Assembly (NCBI GenBank): GCA_023078555.1
Contig: CM041199.1
Location: 5,027,315-5,091,314, forward strand
Length of the DNA stretch: 64,000 nucleotides
Direction of reading: 5' to 3'
From: Ulva prolifera
Taxonomy: Eukaryota > Chlorophyta > Ulvophyceae > Ulvales > Ulvaceae
Numbering within the stretch: the first letter of the stretch is position 1; the number at the start of each line of letters is the position of its first letter. Under the pieces are notes generated by a model. It was not told the DNA's origin and searched no databases. It saw only the letters and a list, made by a program, of their open reading frames with translations. Below are positions 55,165-64,000 of the stretch, in pieces. Position numbers and translations under genes: made by a program.

Positions 55165-57841
55165 GGGAGCCTCCCGGGCCGCCGACGCGCTTCAGCATTA
55201 ACGGCGACCACCCGGTGCCCCTCGCGCTGGCGATCGTGCTCATCGTCGTGCCCGTCGTGCTGGCCGCGCTGTGCCTCTCCTGCTGCTGCGTCTTCACCGC
55301 ACAGCGCCGCCGCGACGCCGAGCACCGCCGCTCCCGCGCCGGTGCGCCCCCCCCTCCCAAATTTCTCCAGGAGATCTCAGCGCTGCTGATCCGCCTTGCC
55401 TCTGTTGTGCGTGTCCTTTGTAGCCGCCGACGCTACACACCACACGCTGCTTGAGTGCAACGTGATGACGTCGGTGCGAGGTGCAGCCATGAGGGACTGC
55501 TGCGAGGCAGCCGTGGGTAGCTGCATGCATGCATGCACCTCTCTCTCGGGCGTGCTCTCTCTCCGTCCCGCTGTGCGTGCTCCCTGTGCAGTCCGTGCTG
55601 GCAGTGATGGCTGCATGCCGCGCCACACAGCACCCGCCGCCCGGCTCCGTGGCGCGCTCACGTTCACAGCGACGCAACGATCAGCACCTGAACCCCTGCT
55701 GGCCCCATGCAGAGGTCGCTACGACCCGGTTCCTCGCGGCCATGGCGGCCCGCGGCACCCCACTCCCGCCGAGCTTCGGCAGCACGCAGCCCCACTCCCC
55801 GGCCCCCGCCGGGATGCCCTTCCTCTGCCTGAACCCTGACGACACCTTCGCACTCGGCCTGCTGGAGTTCCCGACGGTGCCCCGCTCCGCGTACCACCAC
55901 GCGCACACCGGCGACGCTGGCCCCCCGGACTCGACCGCCCTCTCCACGCACCTCTCCGTCGACTTCCGCCGCGACGTGATTCTCGAGGACAGCGAGGCGA
56001 GCTCGCCGCGGTCCCCGACGGCGGGCGGCGGCGCCGCTGCGGCGGTGTCGACGTCGGGGGGCATCGGGGCGTACGGCCCCCCGCACGCGGCCCTCCACCC
56101 CCTCTCCCACGTCTCCGGCCTGCTCCACCCGGCCATCAACAGCCTCGATGGGGACCTGGTGCCGCAGCCGCTGTCGCCGGTGCCGGGCACCGCGACCCCC
56201 CCGGCCTCCTCCGGCCCACCTGCGGCTGAGCCATCGCTCTTCTCGACGCACCCGCGCTCCTTCGCGGCCGCGGCAGCCGCCGCGTCCGCGTTCTCGCTAC
56301 ACAGCAACGGCTCGAGCCGGTTCTCGGATATCCGGTGGCCGGGCGCGCCGGTGTCTGCAGCGGTGGACGGCGACGGCCACGACGGCGCGATCACAATCCA
56401 CCAGAACCCGTACGCGTTCATGCTGGACCGCGGGGTGATGGACCCTGCACAGTGGAGCGGCGGCATGGGCGGCACGAGCGTCTGGTCGCGCGGCAGCGTC
56501 GCGGCGCGTGGCGGCGGGCGGTTCAACTTCGGCTCGATCCTCTCGTCCCGCGGTGGCCGCCGGGCGGACCCGCTCAGCCGCGACATCGCCGAGTGGGCGG
56601 TCGTCGACGTGCCGTGCTACCGCGTGGAGCTGCCGGCCGATTTCCAGGGGTGGCTCGCCGGCGGGGCGGTTTCGACGCTCGCAAGCACGGCCGCTCCGGC
56701 GGCGTTTCGCGGCCGTGCGGGACGCGACGCGTTGCGCAGCCTCCGCAGCGTGCAGAGCGCGGGCAGCGGCACGGCGAGCGGCGGCAGCGAACGCGGAGGC
56801 GGCTCCTCCTTCTGGCAGCGGCTGAGCTTCAGCTCAATGCTCGGCCGGCGGCAGAGCCACGGCAGCGATCACCCGGACTTTGCGCCGCGCCAGGGTTCCG
56901 GCCGCAGCAGCCCGTCCGTCATGGGCATGCGTTCATACGTCAACGCGCTCGCGGATCCACTCACCGCCGGGGACCTCGGCGTCGGGCCGCCGTGGCGCCG
57001 CGTCTCGTCCCTCGGGTCGTCTGGAATGCTGCCGATGCGGCACGGGCTGCGCAGCGGCGGCCGCGGCGGCTACCTGCCGCGTAGCGGCCGCGGCGGCGGC
57101 CCGGACTCTGGGAGCAACTTCTGGGGCCTGCCGGCGTGGTCGGGGCGGCCGGAGCCGCACGTGGCTGAGGTGCACTCGCAGGACGCGGTCGGGAGCCTGA
57201 GGGTCGTGCCACCGGTGCTGCTGGTGGAGGATCTCGGGGAGTACACGGGGAGCATCAACATCGGGCGGCACGAAGACCCGGTGGATGTGCCGTCGCTGTG
57301 GACGGGGCCGCCGCGGGTCGTGGAGCCGGGGCAAGCGGCCGGGGTCGCCGTGCCCTGGGGAGACCTCATCCTACCGTCCCAGGGGATGCAGGTGATGGAC
57401 AGTCGCGGCGCCGTCGCGACGGCCACGCCGTGCGCCGGTGATGACCCGGGGCCGCCGCCCGGCCTCGTGTCCGTGGCCAAGCCCCCGCACGGCAGCGGCG
57501 CGTCGGCGCTCGCTGCAGCCGCGGAGGCTGGTGAGGCGCAGAGCATGCTGCGTGCTGCGCACGGCCATGGCGGCGGCGGCGCAGCCGCCGCCGGCGACAG
57601 CCCCTCGTACTGGGCGCTGATGGGCGGCGGGTTCATGGACGGTGTCGGCTCGCCGCAGCGGTTCTTCGAGCGGGAGCCGCAGGTGGCTGAGGCGCTCTGG
57701 CAGCCGGCCGTGGCGGAGGACCACCTGCGCACCGTCTACGAGGACGTCACCTCGGGCGACATGCCCCTGGACTGGACGGAGGGAGACGAAGGGACACAGC
57801 ACAGCGTGACAATTGAACTGACGAGCTTCCCGGCGAGCTGA
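55165..57841 (+). CDS. Single-pass membrane protein with very long disordered tail (TM family member B), 5' end missing
   Basis: Two exons are resolved, 55165-55341 and 55605-57841. The first, entered after GTGTTGCAG, encodes RFSINGDHPVPLALAIVLIV, the rest of a strong transmembrane helix ending in Cys residues, then an Arg-rich stop-transfer (QRRRDAEHRRSRAG). It ends in phase 1 at GTGCGC. The second encodes about 745 residues of Gly/Ser/Ala/Pro-rich cytoplasmic tail. Ordered-looking islands include RFLAAMAARGTPLPP, GMPFLCLNPDDTFALGLLEF, GGRFNFG followed by RRADP, and EWAVVDVPCYRVELP, and the tail ends in TIELTSFPAS. The islands, their order and the intron phase match the gene at 4444-5901. 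No Met lies upstream in the first exon's frame, so earlier exons with a signal peptide or ectodomain must exist. No known family recognised. Confidence 0.62.
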
Positions 57842-59303
57842 CGCGGCGTGGCCGTACGCGCGGGGGGGGTGTCGAGCGTGACTGGGGAGGGAGTGACGGA
57901 CGAGTCATTCCGGGATGACCGTCGGCGGCGTATGGACAAGGCACACACACGCGGGAGGGTGCTCCCCGCACCGGTTCTGTCATGCGTGTGGGCTGTCCAC
58001 GCCTCGATTGCGGCGACAGGATAGATGTAGCATGCATGCGGGGGACAGGAGGGGGCGTCGGGTTACATGCACAGGGTGCACACTCCACCGGCGCCCACCT
58101 CGTGTGTTGTGTGCATGCATGACAGGCTGGTGGCGTCCGGGCCGCCTGCCAAGGTGATGCAGGGGTAAAAGCAAAGTCTGGCGGATCAGCCGCAAACTTA
58201 CGAGAGGCTGCCGGGATGGCTCAGTCCACGGCGGCGCATTTAGTTGACAATTGGGGAGCGTATGCCAGCCATATGGGCATAAGTTACATCAGGAGGGTGT
58301 GGCCGTGGTGGTATCACGTCCCGCGCGGGGGCTGCTGTGGCCTACACACTGGTAGGGTGCCGAGGCTCGGGTGCCTCGACAAGGACTAGGGTGGGGTGTA
58401 GAGTCTACTGGGTTACCCCGGTGCGGCCGTGTTGCAGCCACAGGGTTGATGCGGCACGGCCGCAGCGGGGCCCGCGCGCCGAGAGGCGCTGGGGGCTCTT
58501 GACACCGGTACGCGGTACGAACAGAGTAGAGGACAGGGGCATGAGGGCAGCCGCTGCCGGGTCCCGCCGCGCCCCGCGGGAGGGCGCGACACGCCCGGCG
58601 GCAGCATGCATGCGGCGCTTTCATGCCCACACAGCCGGGGGCTTCGGCTGCATCAAGGTCGCGCTGACGTGTGTACAGTTTGCGTGCTCACGGCCATGTA
58701 ACCGTGGAACTGTGGATATGTTTGCCACTGCGCTGTCTCGCGGGATGTGACACCGAAGGCAGTTGTACGGCTGCGCAGCGCAATGTCCCTCAACTTGCAG
58801 ACGCATTCGAAACATCACGTCTGTCTGCGGCACGCGGCAGAGCTGACAACGATTGTCTCAGATGATTCACCAACGGACATGTTGACATGGGGTCAAACGA
58901 ACCAGATTCTGGCAGCGGGGCATAGCCAGCACAACTCGTGACGAATCAGTCGTTTTGCAGAGCAGTTGTGCACGCTGTCACCTTCCTGATGTGGTGTGTA
59001 GTTGCACGTCAGGGTTCAGTACTGTTCCTCGCTGAAAACATGCCATGGCAGTTCAATTCTGCTGTGCACTCTGCGCTCCATGTCAAAATCTGCTCGCACT
59101 CGGCATTACATGTACACTTTCGTGAGGATAGGCCATGCAAAGGGCAGGTCACAGTGTCAGAGACTGTGTGGACTATATACGTGAGCACATGCCACCATGT
59201 GACACGTGTCCAGTCATGTCGCCTCACAGGCACAACCGCGCATACGCCGTGAGCGCGCTGTGCATGGCTCACCGCAGCACCAAGCCCGCCAACAAATCCG
59301 ATA

Positions 59304-59481
59304 TACCGTACTAAATTAAAAGCAGAGACATGTAACGCGTAACGCTGGGTAATACAGGTGCTCAGCTAGGTATACTTAATCATGCTTTTCAGGGTGTCAG
59401 CCCCAACAAATGTTAGAAATTAAAGACCTACACACCGTGTAACGCTGCCCTAGATGTCCATGCTTTTAATTTAGTACGGTA
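59304..59481 (+). mobile_element. 178-bp MITE, younger copy
   Basis: The terminal inverted repeats are perfect over 20 bp: TACCGTACTAAATTAAAAGC at 59304-59323, and its reverse complement at 59462-59481. The ends carry TA, as expected for Tc1/mariner-type insertion. There is no coding capacity. A diverged copy of the same length sits at 34523-34700 in opposite orientation. Confidence 0.88.
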
Positions 59482-59656
59482 CACTGGAGTGTCTTGCGCA
59501 TGCGGCATCCGGGGCATGTTCCCGCGTGCGCACCCGCTGGCGGCTCCACTGCCGCAGCTGCACGCCGCACAAGCCACTGCGGCTGGCGGCGCGGCGGGCG
59601 TCCATGCGTAACTGGGCGGCGACGGAGATGTCCGAGAGATGTTGAACGAACCGCCT

Positions 59657-59771
59657 GGGTAGCTGGTAAAGTAAAGTGAAAGTAAATCTGAATATACTGA
59701 GCCGTATCCTATTGGACATTGACAACTCCGAGTTAACGGGACCACATATGCTGAAGGGGTAAACCACCTGG
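59657..59771 (+). repeat. Dispersed repeat family B, copy 2
   Basis: Close match to 9139-9261, from the GGTAAAGTAAAGTGAAAG block through TGAGCCGTATCCTATTGGAC to CCACCTGG. Sequence near 59874-59895 resembles 36848-36870 and may be the element's right end. Confidence 0.75.
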
Positions 59772-60419
59772 TGTTAGATGGTGTGCTGTTGCCTACTGCC
59801 ATGGAGACCTGCCGCTGGCTCAGCTGCTGATGCGCTGTCGCCGTGTGCGAATTGTGTTAATATTCTCTTTTCGATATGGCTACTTAGATCCAGATGTACC
59901 TCACTGTTCCGTATAGGGCGTAGTGGATGGGACCTGGGGCTGCGTAATGCAGAGGAATGGGCGCTTTCGTGATGCACAGGGCGCTGTCACAGCTGAGCAT
60001 ACGATGGAAACCCGCAGATCAGAGGAGGCAGCACCAGTGGCGTGAAGGGTGCATAGGTATGGCGCTACTGAAGGCACAGACCGAATGTATGCTAACCGAC
60101 CACCATCGCCACCAGTGCAGGCCTCGGAGGACAGGGATCATTGTGACGATGATGATACTGATGATGGTGCAGGTTGGTGGTGGCTGCAGCAATGTGTGGC
60201 ATCAGGGGCAGCCATATGGCGGGTTGCACCGTCAGCCACGGGCTGGTGTGTGCACCGTCAGCAGGCCGCCACAGCCACAGATGCCTCGGAAAGAGGACGT
60301 GGTTATCGCCTTTGCAAAAGATCGAGGGACGTTGTGGACGGTCTGCCATAACATGTGCACTTGTATTCTTGCAACTGTGTGAGATAGTTGCACAGGCGTG
60401 TGTAAAGTAAACGTGAGTT

Positions 60420-60583
60420 GTCGGCTCATCTGTTCCACATGCATGTAAAAGTGGCATGGAAGTCTGGATACAACATTTCTGAAGCGGGTTTTGACAAATC
60501 CGATGAACGGAACCACATGCAGAAGGGATGATCCACCTGGCAAACCCCCCTCAAACAAATGCAGTGGTATATTTGTTTGAGGG
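60420..60583 (+). repeat. Diverged family-B-like segment with a 13-bp-stem hairpin
   Basis: Shares the GGAACCACATG...AAGGG...CCACCTGG spacing with family B. Immediately after it, 60548-60560 and 60571-60583 form a perfect 13-bp stem (CCCTCAAACAAAT) with a 10-nt loop. A copy of the ACAAGGACA motif follows at 60619. Confidence 0.5.
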
Positions 60584-61830
60584 ATGGAGGGGATGTGAGA
60601 CACATGCAGCTGCATGCGTTACAAGGACAAAACAAGCAAGGCAGGTAGCACCGAGCACCGAGCAACAACCAGGGGAATCTCAGAACCACGCAGCAGCACA
60701 TATCTCAAAGCAGGCGCATGTTCATGTCAGACATTGTAAGACTTTTGTATAAGAAAACGTTAGGACATGGCTCGAGTGAATGTGTTGTGCAGACCGTTGT
60801 TGGTCCGCATTGTGAGACTGGCACGTTTTGCTGTGCCAGGACGTTTATCACAAGTGAAGATGGCACGATACCAATATCGTAGAATCAGAACTGTGCAACC
60901 TCAGCTACACAATAAGTCAATGATACTTCTGTATCATCTTACTCAATATTGATTCCACATTCCCTCAACTGTGGGTGACTGAGTGACATGTGAAAGTGTT
61001 CATGGCACAATTGCCTTTCTACATGTCACACCAAACACCACCTGACGTAGTGTGTGTCCAGTGACATAGTGGACAGCATTGTGCATGTGGAAAGAATACA
61101 CCAAAACAGCGCCATTATGTTCAGTTGGGGTTGTTCACTTAACCATTGCCCGTTTCCTCATGTGAGTGTTGATGATAAGGTCCATGGCAAATATGCATGT
61201 GAAAAATTATATACGTTGAAACATCATTTGATTGGATATATCTCAGTGCAAATATGTGGGCGCCGGAGAGGTGCTCGACACATCCAATTACCTTGCACCA
61301 GTGAACACGATGTATAAAAATGCTCACATGCAATGGCGGATGTGTTAAAACTTTGCATAGGACAGGGTGTTGACGTCTGTGCTACTTGGCAGTCCAGACA
61401 ACGGCAATTGCACAACTCACACAATGGCTGGTTCAGGTATGTTCTTGGACTGCCTCCCATTCACCACAGGTTCCAATCAAAAAATACATTCACTGCTCAG
61501 CATATCTGCAGCTGTCGCTCCAAAAGCACTTGCAAAGCCCACACGGCGGATCACTACGTTGGTATGCTGCAATGGCCACCAAGCATATGTGTACACTCTT
61601 GATAATGGTCATATTCCTGTCACCTCTTTCATTCTGACCGCAACGATGTATTGCTTCTGTCAACTTTCGCCATGTTCTGCCCTAACCCTATCATAATCAA
61701 TTCAACAGACACATTAGACCGTATCAACCAAAGACACTCGCTCACTCAGACATCCATCTCAATGGCAGCAGACCCTGGACCTTCGGCAGTGCAGCGTGCT
61801 TCTGCATGTGTGTGCTTCTGCGATGCTCGC

Positions 61831-63046
61831 CTACGCATTGTCACCCTCTGCAAGCTCCTGGTCAAATATGTACACACCCACACCCTTGCCCACACGGCGC
61901 AGTTGGCTGACGTACTGAGCGTGCTGATGCACAGAGTCAACCTGCACACCACCTGGCCGCTTCACTATCGACTCACACGGAAAAAGGCAATAGTGCAGAA
62001 ATGTGTGCTACACAGCCATTGACAGAGTCATGGCTTTGCACACAACCTGTGAAAACGATCCCGCCGGCCGGGTTGCTTATGCAGCAAATCAGAAAGACAC
62101 TGATTTGTCTGATTGTGCAACAGGCTTTCGACACGCACTGAACAACTGCAAATCACGAGTGGTCCACATACAGGCCAGATAGGAGGGCAACACAGAAGCG
62201 GCACATCCATTTGCGTATCATTCACACACCTGCTCTGCAAGCAAGTCCCCTTCAACGAAGTCACAGAGAGCAGCATCCTTCTTCTCATCCGCCATCGCTT
62301 GCAGTGCAAGCAGCTTCTGGAAGTTGAGCTTCTCAAGGCTGAGAGCCAGTTCCATTGCGTACAGAGCCTCACCCTTGTCATCGTTGGCAAACTCCAGCTC
62401 TGGCGCAGCAAGGGGCTGTACGTCCACACAAGTATTCAGCATGTGGTGTGCTACTCGTGCATGTACTCCACAGGCACAAAGATCATGGGGCAATAGACTA
62501 GTGCCAGGCACTAGCTCGCGACAAGACCCTTGCATGATGCGAGAGACGCGGTTTCATATGGGAAAAAAATATGCACAGGATATGCTTACAAAATGGAAAA
62601 TTCAGGCAGTCCATGTTGATGGCACATACCTTCAGCTCAACACGGCCGCCACGCTTCACCTGGTAGTCCATCAGGAGTTGAGCATGCCCACGTTCCTCCT
62701 CACTGGCATCAGCAAAGAACTTTGCGAACCCAGGAAGCCCAACATTGTCACGCGCAAAGTATGCGTGCAGAGCATGGTAAACGTAGGAGATGGTGTACTC
62801 GATGTTGATCTGCTCGTTCACAGCTGCCTCGCATTCGGGTTGGTAGTCCACACGAGCGTATGACTCTGTGCCAGGAGCTTTTGTGACTGTCGACAGTTCG
62901 TTCTGAACTTCAGAAAACGGCTGGAACACCATCCCGGTGACCTCTTGCGCGGCCCTTGAGCTCACGTTGCGCCGCTGCGCCAGCTTTGCCGGCGCAACGC
63001 GCGCTGTGCTCGAGGATTTCACTGTGTAGTTTGCTGCCATAGCCAT
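61831..63046 (-). CDS. FER1: Ferritin, plastid-targeted
   Basis: Ferritin stores iron as a 24-subunit cage; plant and algal forms sit in plastids. Three exons, 63046-62630, 62415-62230 and 61941-61831, all phase 0, give 237 residues. The N-terminus ([20 protein letters not shown]) is a Ser/Ala/Arg-rich transit peptide. It is followed by the plant-type extension ([15 protein letters not shown]). Ferroxidase-site glutamates and His lie in [16 protein letters not shown] and [16 protein letters not shown]. Next come [28 protein letters not shown] and the final helix [20 protein letters not shown]. The end, [15 protein letters not shown], replaces the usual HFDQMLL-type tail. Of the two in-frame Mets (63046 and 63040) I chose the upstream one. 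Donors are GTATGT and GTGTGT, acceptors TACAG and TGCAG. About 950 bp upstream contain no other gene. Confidence 0.95.
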
Positions 63047-64000
63047 TGAAAAGCTACTTGACGTCGTTTCGAAACTTTGTGTGGAAAAGACTGGACAAGT
63101 GGCCTGCAAAAACACATGCACCTGTGACGTGTGCCGGAATTGGCCCTGCGACCTGATTGGCTCACACTTATCAATGCTCGGTCACAGTCCCCGGTCGAGA
63201 TCACATAGGAAGTCTATGTGCAGCATAATGCAGCGTTTGCATTAGTCCACGTTTCAGCCCTGCCGTAAAAGGAAGATGCATGAACGGTGCAGAGAGCCAG
63301 TAGCTCCCTACAGGATCGCGAAACAACTACTGATGGACAGGAGTAGGTGACCAGCAACAATCGGTCTGATACGTTTTGCACGTGAATGAGGTTTGCGTGC
63401 AGCGGTGCCACACCGCAACGACGGCTTACAGTCTGCCTGTACGCCACGCGACTGGCAAAAGTGAAGAAAAGTGTGAGTATTTGCGGCGGTTTGTGCACTG
63501 TTCAATGCGAGACGGCATGGTCAGAAGAGGATAAGATAAGATGGCACTACGTACCGGTGTGTTCCTCTGATTATCGATGGCTTGGTCTCGAAGTGATGTT
63601 GACCGGGTGATAGTTTTGCCTGGAGGTAGGATGGACATGGACATCTACGCTGGTGCTGCTGGCTAAGAATGGTCGGCGGGTGGCCGGCACGCTCCGATCC
63701 TTCTACAGAGCATCGGAGCATGCGCAAGGCGTGCGCCATTTCTCGTTATATCGACGGCGGCCACCGCCATGATCTTTCTGACAACATAAGTCACTCCACG
63801 CGTAGCCACGTCGTTCTGCTGCACAACTCGTCGGACTCGCAGGCATTCTGTTGCAACAGAATGCCTGCGAGTCCGACGATCTCGATTCAAAGGAGACTCT
63901 CCTGCAACCTTCACCGTTTTTCGCTGAAGTGGATGCTCGTTCCATGGGGAAACGTGGTGTCCGTACAGGCAAGCCACGTATTTGACTTTGACGAACGAGG
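63047..64000. other. Ferritin upstream region
   Basis: Presumed ferritin promoter and 5' UTR on the minus strand, plus unassigned DNA. No recognisable iron-responsive element was found by eye. A 50-bp palindrome lies at 63829-63878. Confidence 0.4.
63829..63878. repeat. 50-bp perfect spacerless palindrome
   Basis: Arms 63829-63853 and 63854-63878 are exact reverse complements with no spacer. It lies about 780 bp upstream of the ferritin start. Confidence 0.97.

Larger units (their letters stand above)
57842..61830. other. Repeat-rich stretch without a supported gene
   Basis: The 3' UTR of the preceding gene comes first (GCATGCA motifs at about 58032, 58114 and 58606). Then follow a MITE (59304-59481), repeat family B (59657-59771 and near 60420-60570), a hairpin (60548-60583) and AT-richer DNA up to the ferritin 3' end. 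Confidence 0.5.

Noticed and set aside
60548-60583. Bacterial-style terminator
   Set aside because: A strong stem-loop without a functional context. The window is eukaryotic and no gene ends there.

Overview
The window looks like nuclear DNA of a green alga, most likely a trebouxiophyte-type chlorophyte. The genes are intron-rich. Introns open mostly with GTGCG and close with TGCAG, and many have GCATGCA motifs at or near their edges. Two of the best-recognised products are plastid or plant-type proteins: the tocopherol/plastoquinone methyltransferase VTE3 and a plastid ferritin. A third is the organellar presequence protease PreP. Transit-like N-termini, GC-rich coding exons, C-homopolymers and small MITE-like repeats fit the same picture. 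No species can be named from the sequence alone.

Layout: 1-4.4 kb holds short tandem repeats and no convincing gene. At 4.4-5.9 kb is a single-pass membrane protein with a long disordered tail (TM family member A). 5.9-9.9 kb is mostly non-coding. At 9.9-13.9 kb a short minus-strand exon lies head-to-head with a three-exon BTB-like/F-box-like/LRR gene. At 15.4-18.1 kb the same arrangement recurs as a decaying copy. PreP occupies 19.7-27.8 kb on the minus strand; 13 coding exons are resolved and the first is not. VTE3 is at 28.7-31.2 kb in four exons. Two tandem, membrane-anchored epoxide-hydrolase-like genes with matching exon structure lie at 32.4-35.4 and 38.1-40.8 kb. At 41.7-42.0 kb are the last exons of an unrecognised gene. 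At 42.9-48.3 kb is a long, low-complexity, multi-exon gene whose two ends faintly recall the plant meiotic protein PAIR1/PRD3. 48.3-54.9 kb is repeat-rich with one orphan exon near 52.8 kb. At 55.2-57.8 kb is a second member of the TM family (B). 57.8-61.8 kb holds MITEs and dispersed repeats. Ferritin is on the minus strand at 61.8-63.0 kb.

Functionally, PreP (degrading cleaved targeting peptides), VTE3 (plastoquinone and tocopherol synthesis) and ferritin (iron storage) all serve organelles, but they are separate transcription units with no sign of co-regulation. The newest-looking material is the TM family at the two ends of the window, the BTB-like/F-box-like/LRR duplication caught mid-decay, a set of perfect spacerless palindromes, and several small duplications that copied splice sites.
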